From UBA9300 sp032260385 (GTDB lineage Bacteria > Bacteroidota > Bacteroidia > Bacteroidales > VadinHA17), in contig JAVVEL010000014.1 in assembly GCA_032260385.1 (NCBI GenBank), forward strand, positions 4,257 to 68,256: 64,000 nt of DNA. Reading direction: 5' to 3'. Every line of letters starts with the position of its first letter. Position 1 is the first letter of the stretch. The position numbers and the translations under genes are program-made. Below, one piece after another: positions 34,515 to 44,465 of the stretch. The notes under the pieces were generated by a model. That model did no database searches, had not been told where the DNA came from, and was given only the letters and a program-made list of their open reading frames with translations.

Positions 34515-35441
34515 CTAGTCTGTAATCCTTACTCCTGTCAGTTCCTCAGACACCTTCCAGAGTTTATGGGCATCTTCCCTGTCATGTGTTTTGCCGTTCG
34601 ATTTAACCCTGACCGGATATCCCTTCATCTCGCCCAGCCTTGAAGGACCATAATATTCACCTCCACTGACATCGGGGTCTACTGCTGCCCTTATCTGAGG
34701 CAGGGCTCCCATGGCAGCACTCTGTGCCATAAGGGATGCCAGCGGGCTGAAAATTTTATATGCCACTTTGTTATCTATGTAACGTACAAGGTTGGTCTCC
34801 GAAAATCCGGGGTGTGCGGCAACGGCTATGGCCTCGATGCCATTCTTATCAAACCACCTTTGCAATTCATATGTGAACAGGAGGTTTGAAAGTTTCGAAC
34901 GTCCATATGCCTTCATGGGTGAATATCCCCTTCCATCTTCGAACAGGAGGTTGTCAAAATCCATCCTTCCGGCCTTGTGGGCATTACTGCTGACATTCAC
35001 CACCCTCGCGCCCTTTGTCGTCTTCAGAAGGTCCATAAGATGAGCTGTCAATACAAAATGCCCCAGGTGGTTCGTACCCATCTGGCCCTCGAAACCATCC
35101 TTTGTCCTGAAATAGGGTGTGGTCATTATACCGGCATTATTCATAAGCACATCAAGCCTGTTATATTTCTTTTTGAACTCATCGCTGAAGGTTTTTATAC
35201 AGTCAAGGTCAACCATGTCAAGTCTCATTACGTTGATATTTGAGTCCGGGAAAGCTTCAATAATCTTTGCCCTTGCCTCTTCTCCCCTGCTCATCGATCG
35301 CGACGCAAGGATAACTTCTGCACCCTTTGCGGCAAAAGCCTTTACTGACTCAAAACCAAGTCCGCTGTTTCCTCCTGTAACGAGTATTATTTTACCTGTA
35401 AGATCAGGCATATTTTCCAGTGTCCATTTATTATTGCTCAT
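34515..35441 (-). CDS. Short-chain dehydrogenase/reductase (retinol-dehydrogenase-like)
   Basis: NAD(P)-dependent oxidoreductase of 308 residues. Seen: the cofactor loop LVTGGNSGLGFESVKAFA, LDMVDLDCIKTF, NNAGIMTTPY, the catalytic serine region ARVVNVSSNAHKAG, and the YxxxK active site in YSPMKAYGRSKLSNLLFTYEL. The long C-terminal part (EYYGPSRLGEMKGYPVRV) resembles the WWOX/retinol dehydrogenase-type SDR group. The substrate is not predictable. It is transcribed alone, opposite to its neighbours. Confidence 0.88.
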   Translation of the reverse strand: MSNNKWTLENMPDLTGKIILVTGGNSGLGFESVKAFAAKGAEVILASRSMSRGEEARAKIIEAFPDSNINVMRLDMVDLDCIKTFSDEFKKKYNRLDVLMNNAGIMTTPYFRTKDGFEGQMGTNHLGHFVLTAHLMDLLKTTKGARVVNVSSNAHKAGRMDFDNLLFEDGRGYSPMKAYGRSKLSNLLFTYELQRWFDKNGIEAIAVAAHPGFSETNLVRYIDNKVAYKIFSPLASLMAQSAAMGALPQIRAAVDPDVSGGEYYGPSRLGEMKGYPVRVKSNGKTHDREDAHKLWKVSEELTGVRITD

Positions 35442-35557
35442 AAGTGTATTCTTAATAAAAAAAGTTTCAATTTATCTCTTCATAAAACATTATATATACT
35501 AACAATCAAATCAGGAGGTGGTTTAATCATCTGCCACTAATAATATTTAAAATATAA

Positions 35558-35565
35558 TATCTTTG
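35558..35565 (+). promoter_or_regulatory. -7 box TATCTTTG upstream of the glycosidase cluster
   Basis: TATCTTTG is a full TAnnTTTG match, 48 bases before the GH31 gene start. The region 35442-35612 is also upstream of the divergent dehydrogenase gene. No clear -33 box was found. Confidence 0.4.
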
Positions 35566-35612
35566 TATAAAGACCGGTCCTATAAGCAATTTTCCCTTCA
35601 AAAACCAAAACC

Positions 35613-38459
35613 ATGATTAAAACAGTATTAAGAAATCCTTTGCAGATTATTGCATGCATAGCCCTGAGCCTGTATATCTCTTCCTGCACAGGTCAGAATT
35701 CAGGGCTTACGGAAGATGGCCTGATAGTCCGCCCTGATGCAAAGCCTGAACAGCTCGTAAAACTGAAGGTTCTTACAGACAGAATAATAAATGTTAGCTC
35801 TGTGACGGGTGAAGAATTTCCTGAAACCAGGAGCCTGATGGCAATCGGGGACACCCTGCCCGGCGTTGAGTTTAATGTTGAAGAAAATGATTCAACATAT
35901 GTACTCATTACCTCTTATCTGAAAGCCTTCGTTTCTAAAAATACCGGAGAAGTATGGTTCACCGACCAGCAAAATAATCTCCTGCTTGCAGAAAAAAAAG
36001 GAGGAGGAAAATCTTTTAAAGAAATAAATCCTGATGGGAAAGCCTCTTATGCCATCCGGCAGCAGTTTGAATCACCCCCTGATGAAGCCATCTACGGTCT
36101 GGGGGCCAACCAGACATCTCTCATGAACCTGAAAGGTAAAAACCTGGACCTATACCAGTATAACACGATGACGGCTGTCCCCTTTCTAATGTCAAACAAG
36201 AACTATGGCATTCTGTGGGATAACTATTCAAGAACAAAATTCGGTGACACCAGGGACTATAAAAACCTGGGTGAGATGAAGCTTTTTAACAATAAAAATG
36301 AGGAGGGTGGCCTCACCGCTGTTTATTCCTACCGCAATGAGAAAGGCAGAATTTTCGCCACCAGGGAAGAAGAGGAGATTGACTACCGTTTCATTCCTGA
36401 CCTGTCCAAATTCCCTGAGGGCTATGATCTCAATAACGGATATGTTACATGGGACGGATATATACAGTCAAAGACCGACGGGATACACGACTTTGTCTTT
36501 ACCTCTGCAGGCTATGCCAGGCTTTGGATTGATGACAGCCTGGTGTTCGACCGCTGGAGGCAGGCCTGGAATCCTTCCTATAACAATTTTTACCTGGTGA
36601 TGGATAAGGATAAAGAATATCATGTCAGGATTGAATGGACACCCGACGGTGGTCAATCGTATATAGCCCTCAGGTACCTTGATCCGCTGCCTGAGAATGA
36701 GCAGGGCTTCATTTCACTCTACTCCGAGGCAGCAGACCAGATAGACTATTACTTCATTGCAGGCGACAATATGGATGAAGTGATAAGCGGCTACCGTACC
36801 ATCACGGGCAAGGCGCCGGTGATGCCAAAGTGGGCAATGGGCTTCTGGCAGAGCCGTGAAAGATATACCAGCCAGGAAGAATTGTTGTCTGTTGTTCGCG
36901 AATTCAGGGCAAGGAAGATACCCATCGATAATATTGTTCAGGACTGGCAATACTGGCCAATAGATAAATGGGGCTCCCATGACTTTGATCCTGAAAGATT
37001 CCCTGAGCCCGAAGCAATGATCAGAACGCTGCATGATTCACTCAATACGAATATTATGATATCGGTATGGCCCAAGTACTATACAGCTACCGATAATTAC
37101 AGGTTCATGAACAGTAAGGGATGGCTGTATACCAGGAACGTGGAAAAAGGACAGATAGACTGGATAGGTTATGTCTCAACTTTCTATGATGCCTTTAATG
37201 AAGATGCTCGTGAAGAATTCTGGAAACAGATAAATAAAAAGCTTTTCAGCAAGGGTATTGACGCATGGTGGCTTGATGCCACAGAACCCGATATCTCATC
37301 AAACCTGCCAATGGATGAACGCAAGGCACTGATGAATCCGACAGCCCTGGGTCCGGCAACTGAGTATTTCAACGCCTATGCCCTGGTAAATGCACAGGGT
37401 GTGTATGAGGGACAGAGACAAACAGATCCCGACCAGAGGGTTTTCATACTTACCCGATCAGCATATGCAGGCCTGCAGCGCTATTCAGCTGCAAACTGGA
37501 GCGGTGATATAGCTGCCCGCTGGCACGATTTCGAAGCCCAGATCCCCTGTGGCCTTAACTTCTGCATGTCAGGAATACCCTGGTGGACCATGGATATCGG
37601 TGGTTTCGCCGTTGAAGGAAGGTATTACAATCCTTCTCCTGAAGACATCGATGAATGGCGTGAACTGAACACACGCTGGTTCCAGTACGGTGCCTTCTGC
37701 CCCCTTTTCAGATCTCACGGTCAATATCCCTACAGGGAAATGTTCAATATTGCTCCCGAAACCCACCCCGCTTTCCGTACCATGTTGTATTTTGACAAAC
37801 TGAGGTACAGGATGATGCCATATATCTACTCCCTGGCAGGCCATACCTGGCTCAATGACTATACTCCTATGAGAGGCCTGGTAATGGATTTCACCTCTGA
37901 CACCAGGGTACATGATATAAAGGACCAGTATATGTTTGGTCCCTCCCTTCTGGTAAACCCGGTATATGAGTATAAGGCACGCAGCCGTGAGGTGTACCTG
38001 CCTGAAAAAACAGGCTGGTATGATTTCTATACAGGGGAATATTATGAAGGAGGCCAGACAATTATAAGCCCTGCGCCTCTCGATAAAATGCCTCTGTTTG
38101 CGAGAGCCGGATCAATAATCCCCTTTGGACCCGAAATGCAATATTCAACGGAGAAAAAAGCTGACCCTCTTATCCTGTTTGTCTATGCAGGCGCAGATGG
38201 CAGTTTTACCCTTTACGAAGATGAAGGTGTGAACAATGATTATGAAAATGGTGCTTACAGCCTGATAACGGTGACCTGGAATGAAAATGACCAAACGCTG
38301 ACCATAGGAGAAAGACAGGGCGAATTCCCCGGGATGCTCAGGGAAAGGACCATAAACCTTATACTGGTCACCAGGGAAAAAGCCGTAAAACTTGATTTCG
38401 ATGCTGTCCCCGGTAAGATCATTCAGTATGACGGTGAGGAAATCACTTCTCAACTGTAA
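35613..38459 (+). CDS. GH31 alpha-glycosidase with PA14 insert (alpha-xylosidase-like), lipoprotein
   Basis: Protein of 948 residues. Seen: a lipoprotein signal with lipobox ISSC, an N-terminal GH31 beta domain, and a PA14 domain inserted at roughly 260-385 (GYVTWDGYIQSKTDGIHDF, HVRIEWTPDGGQSYIALRYL). The catalytic barrel runs VMPKWAMGFWQSRERYTSQ onward, with proposed nucleophile Asp555 in WWLDATEPD and proposed acid/base Asp632 in NWSGDIAARW. PA14-bearing GH31 enzymes with WxDATEP are known as xyloglucan alpha-xylosidases (Cellvibrio, Bacteroides ovatus); this specificity is inference. It is followed by GH2 and GH5 genes with 72- and 28-base gaps, forming a probable degradative operon. Confidence 0.9.
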   Translation: MIKTVLRNPLQIIACIALSLYISSCTGQNSGLTEDGLIVRPDAKPEQLVKLKVLTDRIINVSSVTGEEFPETRSLMAIGDTLPGVEFNVEENDSTYVLITSYLKAFVSKNTGEVWFTDQQNNLLLAEKKGGGKSFKEINPDGKASYAIRQQFESPPDEAIYGLGANQTSLMNLKGKNLDLYQYNTMTAVPFLMSNKNYGILWDNYSRTKFGDTRDYKNLGEMKLFNNKNEEGGLTAVYSYRNEKGRIFATREEEEIDYRFIPDLSKFPEGYDLNNGYVTWDGYIQSKTDGIHDFVFTSAGYARLWIDDSLVFDRWRQAWNPSYNNFYLVMDKDKEYHVRIEWTPDGGQSYIALRYLDPLPENEQGFISLYSEAADQIDYYFIAGDNMDEVISGYRTITGKAPVMPKWAMGFWQSRERYTSQEELLSVVREFRARKIPIDNIVQDWQYWPIDKWGSHDFDPERFPEPEAMIRTLHDSLNTNIMISVWPKYYTATDNYRFMNSKGWLYTRNVEKGQIDWIGYVSTFYDAFNEDAREEFWKQINKKLFSKGIDAWWLDATEPDISSNLPMDERKALMNPTALGPATEYFNAYALVNAQGVYEGQRQTDPDQRVFILTRSAYAGLQRYSAANWSGDIAARWHDFEAQIPCGLNFCMSGIPWWTMDIGGFAVEGRYYNPSPEDIDEWRELNTRWFQYGAFCPLFRSHGQYPYREMFNIAPETHPAFRTMLYFDKLRYRMMPYIYSLAGHTWLNDYTPMRGLVMDFTSDTRVHDIKDQYMFGPSLLVNPVYEYKARSREVYLPEKTGWYDFYTGEYYEGGQTIISPAPLDKMPLFARAGSIIPFGPEMQYSTEKKADPLILFVYAGADGSFTLYEDEGVNNDYENGAYSLITVTWNENDQTLTIGERQGEFPGMLRERTINLILVTREKAVKLDFDAVPGKIIQYDGEEITSQL

Positions 38460-38531
38460 GCTTTGTATAATGGCCTATAAATGATTTTATATACATGACG
38501 GGATCTGGAGTAATTATAATTAAATAAGACT

Positions 38532-40961
38532 ATGATAAAGAAATTATTGCCTGCTGTTGTACTGCCTGGCTGCTGTTTGCTTTTAACATTGCTGATGGCA
38601 TGTTCATCCGAGAGCCCCCGTGAGAAATACAGCTTTAACACCGGTTGGAAGTTCTCACTTACTGCCGGTGAAGACGCACAATTTCCTGCTTATGACGATA
38701 GTGACTGGCGCCCTCTTGACCTGCCGCATGACTGGAGCATAGAGGGTGAATTCAGCAATGAACATCCTGCAACCGTGGGCGGGGGAGCACTGCCCGGAGG
38801 CGTGGGCTGGTACAGGAAGACATTTACCATTGAGGATGCAGAGAAAGAAAAACTATTCTATATAGAATTTGATGGTGTGTATCAGAACAGCCAGGTGTGG
38901 ATCAATGGCAATTACCTTGGCAAACGCCCCTATGGCTACACCTCCTTCAGGTATGAACTCACACCCTACCTGAATTATGGCAATGACACCAATAATGTAC
39001 TGGCCGTTAAGGTTGATAACTCAAAACAACCCAATTCCAGGTGGTATAGCGGATCAGGAATTTACCGGAACGTATGGCTTGTAGCAACAGGGAAAATCGC
39101 TGTTGATCATTGGGGTAGCTTTGTAAGGAGCCCGGTGGTAAACAAAGATTCAGCTCTCCTTAGTGTCAGGACAAGAATTCTTAATCACGGGGATAATCGT
39201 GCAGATATAAACCTGACCACACTTGTCTATGGCCCCGGCGGTAATCTCCTGACATCTGCCATAGAAAAAAATATACCTGCCGGTGATTCCCTCATAATCG
39301 TAAAACAGGAATTAAAAATTACTGATCCCCTACTGTGGTCAGATACAAAGCCGCAGCTTTACAGGGTGGTCTCGGAAATACGAAACGGCAAAATACTGCT
39401 TGACAGCTATGAAACCCTTACGGGCATCCGTTATTTTGAGTTTGACAGTGACAGGGGCTTTATTCTTAATGGGGAGCCTGTAAAGATAAAGGGTGTATGC
39501 AATCACCATGATCTGGGATGCCTGGGGGCAGCCTTAAACACAAGGGCTCTTGAACGCCGGCTTGAGCTGCTGAAGGAAATGGGCTGCAATGCCATTCGTA
39601 CCTCACATAATCCCCCCTCCCCCGAACTGCTCGACCTGTGCGACAGGATGGGCTTTATCGTGATGGATGAAGCCTTCGATATGTGGAAAATGAAAAAGAC
39701 TGAATATGATTACAGCCTCTACTGGGATAAATGGCACAAAAAAGATCTTGAAGACCTGGTCAGGCGCGACCGCAATCACCCAAGCGTTTTTATCTGGAGC
39801 ATAGGCAATGAGATACTGGAACAGTGGGACTCAACGGGAATGCCGATAGCCCGTGAGCTGGCTGGAATAGTGAATGAACTCGACGGAACAAGGCCTGTAA
39901 CCGCCGGATGTAATGATCCCGGTCCTCATAATTATGTAATCCGCTCCGGTGCCCTGGACCTCATCGGTTATAATTACCACGAAGAGATGTTTCCTGATTT
40001 CCCGGTGGACTTTCCCGGGGAAAAATTCATTGCCACCGAAACCACTTCGGCCCTCGCTACCAGGGGCAGTTATGACATGCCTTCAGACTCTGTCCGGAGA
40101 TGGCCCCTTAGATCGGACCTTCCCTTCAATGAGGGAAATGATGACCTTAGCTGTTCTTCATACGATAACTGCAGCACCCCCTGGGGCTCTACACATCAAG
40201 AGACATGGTCCGTGATAAAAAAGCATGACTTTCTTTCCGGTATGTTCATATGGACCGGCTTTGACTACCTGGGTGAACCCACACCCTATTCCTGGCCTGC
40301 ACGCAGCTCATATTTCGGCATACTTGACCTGTGCGGCTTCCCAAAAGATGCTTATTACTTTTACAAAAGTGAATGGACTGATGAGCCTGTTCTGCATATT
40401 TTTCCGCACTGGAACTGGACAGACGGAGAAGAAGTGGATGTATGGGCCTATACAAACTGCAATGAGGTTGAACTCTTCCTGAATGGAAGGTCCCTTGGTG
40501 TGCACAGGAAAGATAATTACAAACTCCACCTGCAATGGCGTGTGTCGTTCGAACCCGGCATATTACTCGCTGTGGGTAAAAAGAATGGGGACGAAGTGCT
40601 CAGGATGGAAATACATACCGCCGGTCCCGCGAGCAGAATAATACTGACTCCCGACCGCCATATTGTTGAAGCCGGCGGATCTGACCTGTCATTCATTACC
40701 GCAACGGTAGTCGACAAAAATGGAATAGTGGTGCCTCATGCAGATAATCTCATCACCTTTACCATTGAAGGGGACGCTTCAATAGCAGGTGTTGATAACG
40801 GCTGCCAGACGAGCATGGAATCATTCAAGGCAAATAGCAGGAAAGCTTTTCATGGCAAATGCCTCCTGGTTCTAAAAGCAGGTAACAGCAAAGGCAGCGT
40901 CAGGGTCACAGCCTCCTCGGATACTCTTGAAGAGGCATCTATAGAAATCAGGATGCAATAA
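38532..40961 (+). CDS. GH2 glycosidase (beta-galactosidase-like), lipoprotein
   Basis: Protein of 809 residues with a lipoprotein signal (LPGCCLLLTLLMACSS). Seen: a sugar-binding jelly-roll (FNTGWKF, LPHDWSIEGEF, GGVGWYRKTFTI), an Ig-like domain, then the barrel with VCNHHDLGC, CNAIRTSHNPPSPELLDLCDRMGF, acid/base Glu427 in SIGNEIL and nucleophile Glu503 in FIATETTSA. A further C-terminal DUF4982-like and Ig-like region starts near residue 610 (EVDVWAYTNCNEVELFLNGRSLG). This layout is common for Bacteroides beta-galactosidases. A beta-mannosidase or glucuronidase activity cannot be excluded by eye. Confidence 0.87.
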   Translation: MIKKLLPAVVLPGCCLLLTLLMACSSESPREKYSFNTGWKFSLTAGEDAQFPAYDDSDWRPLDLPHDWSIEGEFSNEHPATVGGGALPGGVGWYRKTFTIEDAEKEKLFYIEFDGVYQNSQVWINGNYLGKRPYGYTSFRYELTPYLNYGNDTNNVLAVKVDNSKQPNSRWYSGSGIYRNVWLVATGKIAVDHWGSFVRSPVVNKDSALLSVRTRILNHGDNRADINLTTLVYGPGGNLLTSAIEKNIPAGDSLIIVKQELKITDPLLWSDTKPQLYRVVSEIRNGKILLDSYETLTGIRYFEFDSDRGFILNGEPVKIKGVCNHHDLGCLGAALNTRALERRLELLKEMGCNAIRTSHNPPSPELLDLCDRMGFIVMDEAFDMWKMKKTEYDYSLYWDKWHKKDLEDLVRRDRNHPSVFIWSIGNEILEQWDSTGMPIARELAGIVNELDGTRPVTAGCNDPGPHNYVIRSGALDLIGYNYHEEMFPDFPVDFPGEKFIATETTSALATRGSYDMPSDSVRRWPLRSDLPFNEGNDDLSCSSYDNCSTPWGSTHQETWSVIKKHDFLSGMFIWTGFDYLGEPTPYSWPARSSYFGILDLCGFPKDAYYFYKSEWTDEPVLHIFPHWNWTDGEEVDVWAYTNCNEVELFLNGRSLGVHRKDNYKLHLQWRVSFEPGILLAVGKKNGDEVLRMEIHTAGPASRIILTPDRHIVEAGGSDLSFITATVVDKNGIVVPHADNLITFTIEGDASIAGVDNGCQTSMESFKANSRKAFHGKCLLVLKAGNSKGSVRVTASSDTLEEASIEIRMQ

Positions 40962-40989
40962 AGTTATGTAGAACTTAAAATATACAACT

Positions 40990-42303
40990 GTGAAAAGTAA
41001 AATCTATTACCTTAATCTTATAGTTATGTCAGTCCTTCTAATGTCAGGTTGTGCTCAACCAGAAAGCAAGTTTGTTAACGTGGATGAAGGGATCTTTATC
41101 CGTGATGGTAAACCATATTATTTCATTGGTGCAAACTACTGGTATGGTGCCATACTGGGTTCCGAAGGACAATATGGTGACCGTGAGAGGTTGACCGTGG
41201 AGCTGGATCACCTTAAGAGTATCGGTGTTGATAATTTACGCGTACTGGTAGGAGCAGAAGGGCCTGATGGCGAACCCACCCGGGTGACCCCTGCACTGCA
41301 GCTTGCTCCCGGGGAATATAATGAGGATCTGCTGGACGGACTCGATTTTATGCTGGCCGAAATGAAAAAACGGGACCAGTATGCCATTCTCTACCTTACC
41401 AACAGCTGGGAATGGTCGGGCGGATTTTCACAATACCTTAACTGGAATGGCTACGGGCCTATTCCCTATCCTACCCTGCCGGGTAATACATGGCCCGGGT
41501 TTATGAAATATGCCGGACAGTTTCATGGATGTGATCAATGCATAATGCAGTATCATGAACATGTAAGACTCATACTGGGGCGCAGCAATAAATATACCGG
41601 AGTAAAATATGTAGAGGATCCAACAATTATGACCTGGGAAATAGCCAATGAACCCAGGGCTTTCGGAAAGGAAAATCTTCCTGCCTTTATGGATATGATA
41701 GCCTCAACTGCGTCATTGATCAAGGAAATCGATAGTAATCACCTTGTCACAACCGGTACCGAAGGGCTTCATGGCTGCGAATATTCGATGGAAGCATTCA
41801 GAAAGATACACTCAGACCCTAACATTGATTACCTGACAATGCATATATGGCCAAAAAATTGGGGCTGGATGGATCCCTCCGGTGTAGGTTCAGGTATGGA
41901 CACCAGCCTCAGCAAAACAAACCGCTACATGTCAGATCATATTGATGTTGCCCGTGATCTGAACAAACCAATTGTTTTTGAAGAATTTGGCATGCCACGT
42001 GATGAATACGGTTTCAGCCCGGATGAAGGGGTGGCTTACCGTGACATATATTATGAAAATGCTTTTGACAAGTTACTTGAGCATGTTGAAAACAGGGATG
42101 TGATGGGCGGATGTAATTTCTGGGCTTATTCCGGTAAGGGCCGTTCAGGAGGAGAAAGCATATTCTGGGAAGCCGGTGATGATTATCTGGGTGACCCGCC
42201 ACAAGAAGAACAGGGGCTATATTCAGTATTTGACAGTGATACAAGCACTATAAACCTGATAGAAAAATATAACAGACTATTGATTGGTCGACTGCTTAAG
42301 TGA
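40990..42303 (+). CDS. GH5 glycosidase, subfamily 7-like (endo-beta-mannanase type), lipoprotein
   Basis: Protein of 437 residues starting at GTG. Seen: a lipoprotein signal (LIVMSVLLMSGC), then GANYWYGAILGSEGQYGDRERL, LKSIGVDNLRVLVGAEG, AILYLTNSWEWSGGFSQYLNWNG, acid/base Glu221 in TWEIANEPRAF and nucleophile Glu332 in VFEEFGMPRD. The WEWSGG and NEPR blocks match GH5_7 mannanases. It would cut mannan backbones at the cell surface; with GH31 and GH2 it may act on galactomannan, glucomannan or xyloglucan (inference). It is the last gene of the glycosidase cluster. The next gene lies 209 bases downstream with no terminator recognised. Confidence 0.88.
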   Translation: MKSKIYYLNLIVMSVLLMSGCAQPESKFVNVDEGIFIRDGKPYYFIGANYWYGAILGSEGQYGDRERLTVELDHLKSIGVDNLRVLVGAEGPDGEPTRVTPALQLAPGEYNEDLLDGLDFMLAEMKKRDQYAILYLTNSWEWSGGFSQYLNWNGYGPIPYPTLPGNTWPGFMKYAGQFHGCDQCIMQYHEHVRLILGRSNKYTGVKYVEDPTIMTWEIANEPRAFGKENLPAFMDMIASTASLIKEIDSNHLVTTGTEGLHGCEYSMEAFRKIHSDPNIDYLTMHIWPKNWGWMDPSGVGSGMDTSLSKTNRYMSDHIDVARDLNKPIVFEEFGMPRDEYGFSPDEGVAYRDIYYENAFDKLLEHVENRDVMGGCNFWAYSGKGRSGGESIFWEAGDDYLGDPPQEEQGLYSVFDSDTSTINLIEKYNRLLIGRLLK

Positions 42304-42497
42304 TTGCCCCGGTTTGCCAGCCATTCTTCAAACAAAATTTAACTAAGTGGGAAGATAGGTAACATATTTAAACAGTCAGGATGATATCAGCCTTATCATT
42401 TTTTATGCATTAGTTTTTGATGTTTGCTCTTTTTTTAGTAATTTTTCATCTGAAAAGATTCTGATTAGATGCTTTTTATGCAGCCTAAAATAATTAC

Positions 42498-42504
42498 GGG
42501 AGGA
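42498..42504 (+). promoter_or_regulatory. Strong Shine-Dalgarno sequence before the response regulator
   Basis: GGGAGGA lies 8 bases before the ATG at 42513. SD motifs are generally weak or absent in Bacteroidota, so this one stands out from neighbouring genes. Confidence 0.5.
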
Positions 42505-42512
42505 AATCAACC

Positions 42513-42953
42513 ATGAAGGAGAAACCAAAAATACTGATTATCGAAGATGATAATGATCTGGTAGCTGCCATGAAAGCTATGCTGGAAAAAAAGGGGTTCA
42601 CAGTTGCTACTGCTTATGACCCCGATGAGGGCAAAGAGAAACTGAAGCAGACCATTCCTGATTTAATTATTCTCGATGTGATGTTTGGCATTAAAGCTGA
42701 ATCCCGGGGTTTTGATTTCGCCCGGGATATTAAACACGATAAGAATTACTCGTCCATTCCTATCCTGATGCTGACAGCTGTAAATGTTGAGCACCCCGAC
42801 TTCAATTTTTCTCCTGAATCAGATGGCGAGTATTTACCGGTGGATTCTTTTCTTGATAAACCTGTAAGGTCAGATGAGTTGATTAGTAAAGTTGAAGAAC
42901 TCCTGGAACAAAAGACGAGTAAATGGCAAAACTGGCCCGAAGAGAGCGATTAA
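42513..42953 (+). CDS. Single-domain response regulator
   Basis: CheY-like receiver of 146 residues with no output domain. Seen: acidic pocket E11-D12-D13, phosphoacceptor Asp55 in IILDVMFG, Thr88 in MLTAVN and Lys116 in LDKPVRS. A long loop after Asp55 (IKAESRGFDFARDI) is characteristic of a subgroup found near hydrogenase and ferredoxin loci. A strong Shine-Dalgarno-like GGGAGGA (42498-42504) sits 8 bases before the ATG, unusual for this phylum. The histidine kinase follows after 33 bases and is probably its partner. How the signal leaves the receiver (protein-protein contact or phosphorelay) is unknown. Confidence 0.88.
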   Translation: MKEKPKILIIEDDNDLVAAMKAMLEKKGFTVATAYDPDEGKEKLKQTIPDLIILDVMFGIKAESRGFDFARDIKHDKNYSSIPILMLTAVNVEHPDFNFSPESDGEYLPVDSFLDKPVRSDELISKVEELLEQKTSKWQNWPEESD

Positions 42954-42986
42954 GCCTGTTTTTATCAGAATAAAATTCCTGATTCG

Positions 42987-44324
42987 ATGAACGAGAACCT
43001 GGTTCCCGCACATATCCACTTCACAATGTGGTTCATCAGAATCAGGTGGATCGCTATCGGGATTCTTATTGCCGCCACAATTAGCGTCAAATACATACTT
43101 AATATATCCGTTCAGCACATATCAATCTTTATACTTGCCGCAATACTTATCATTCTCAATGTACTGCATAAAAGCTTCCTTTTAAAATTAAAGAAGGACA
43201 GGGGGGATGATATAATTAAAAAAATAAAGAGGGAGATTCATTTTCAGATAATAACCGATTTAATCATTCTCACAATCATTATTCATTGCTCAGGGGGGAT
43301 AGAGAATCCGATCATCATATTCTATTTCTTTCATATGATAATTGCCAGTTCCATATTCTCCACATTAACAAGCTATGCTTATGCGCTTTTTATGATTCTT
43401 CTGGCAGCCTCCATGGCTATCCTGGAATGTAAGTCTGTTATTCCTCACTATCAGCTCACAGGTTTTATCACCCATGACCTATACAGTAATGTTCTTTACG
43501 TTTATGGCTCAGGGATAGTTTTTACCATCACTTCTGTTCTGATAGTCTTCCTTTCACGTATGATAATTTACAGGTCAATTAAAGCAGAGGAAACTTATGT
43601 CAGGACAAATATCGAACTCGAAAATAAAGACAGGCTTAAAAATGAGTATGTTCTCAGGGTAACACATGATATAAAAGGTCATGTTGCCGCTATTCTCAGT
43701 TGTATTGATGTTATTCGTTCGGAAACCGCAGGAACTTTGAACGAGGTGCAGACAGATTTTATCAACAGAGCTTATAAGCGAACAGAACTTTTGTCAACCT
43801 TTGTGAAAGATCTCCTTAAACTGACGAGAAAACGTCTTAAAAAAGATAAGGAATTCGAGGAATTTTTATTCAACGATTTAATAATAAAGGTTACAGAAAC
43901 AGTTGAGCCACTTGCCCGGGACAAGTCAATTGATTTCACTTATTCAGTCGACAAGTCAATAGGGAAAATCACAGGCAATCCGCATACACTTGAAGAATTA
44001 TTATCCAATCTTTTATTAAATTCTATAAAATACACTGCGCCGGAAGGGCATATTATTCTGAAAGTGATTGATAAACAGGATCATATTTTTACTGAGATAT
44101 ACGATACAGGAATCGGCATTCCGCAAGAAGATCTTTCTTTTGTCTTCGATGAATTTTACCGTGCTTCTAATGTTTCCAGAGGCTCCCAAAGCGGATCAGG
44201 CCTTGGTCTTGCCATTGTCAAACAGATAGTTGAAAACCACAAGGGTGAAATATCGGTAAGCAGCGAACTTGGATCATGGACTAAATTTACTTTTACCCTT
44301 CCCCGGAATCCTGAAAATGACTGA
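42987..44324 (+). CDS. Membrane sensor histidine kinase
   Basis: Protein of 445 residues. Seen: an N-terminal membrane domain with about six hydrophobic segments to residue 200 (for example IAIGILIAATISVKYIL, ISIFILAAILIILNVL, FMIILLAASMAIL, IVFTITSVLIVFL), then a HisKA domain with phospho-accepting His227 in RVTHDIKGH. The HATPase domain has the N box (LLSNLLLNSIKYT), G1 (IYDTGIGIPQEDL) and G2 (GSGLGLAIVKQIVENHKGE). The membrane part has no periplasmic sensor domain, so it may sense membrane or redox state. It partners with the response regulator 33 bases upstream. It sits directly before hypC (141-base gap), so a link to hydrogenase control is plausible but unproven. Confidence 0.9.
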   Translation: MNENLVPAHIHFTMWFIRIRWIAIGILIAATISVKYILNISVQHISIFILAAILIILNVLHKSFLLKLKKDRGDDIIKKIKREIHFQIITDLIILTIIIHCSGGIENPIIIFYFFHMIIASSIFSTLTSYAYALFMILLAASMAILECKSVIPHYQLTGFITHDLYSNVLYVYGSGIVFTITSVLIVFLSRMIIYRSIKAEETYVRTNIELENKDRLKNEYVLRVTHDIKGHVAAILSCIDVIRSETAGTLNEVQTDFINRAYKRTELLSTFVKDLLKLTRKRLKKDKEFEEFLFNDLIIKVTETVEPLARDKSIDFTYSVDKSIGKITGNPHTLEELLSNLLLNSIKYTAPEGHIILKVIDKQDHIFTEIYDTGIGIPQEDLSFVFDEFYRASNVSRGSQSGSGLGLAIVKQIVENHKGEISVSSELGSWTKFTFTLPRNPEND

Positions 44325-44465
44325 TACTTATTTTCAAATTATTCAGGGATAAACATACAGAAACTGAAGGCGAAGCTCCGGCTTAAGAACCCTGCCTCCC
44401 TATGGTTATTATTATGAGATTACATCCATTATTATTACATTAGCAAAAAACCAAGCTTAACAGAT

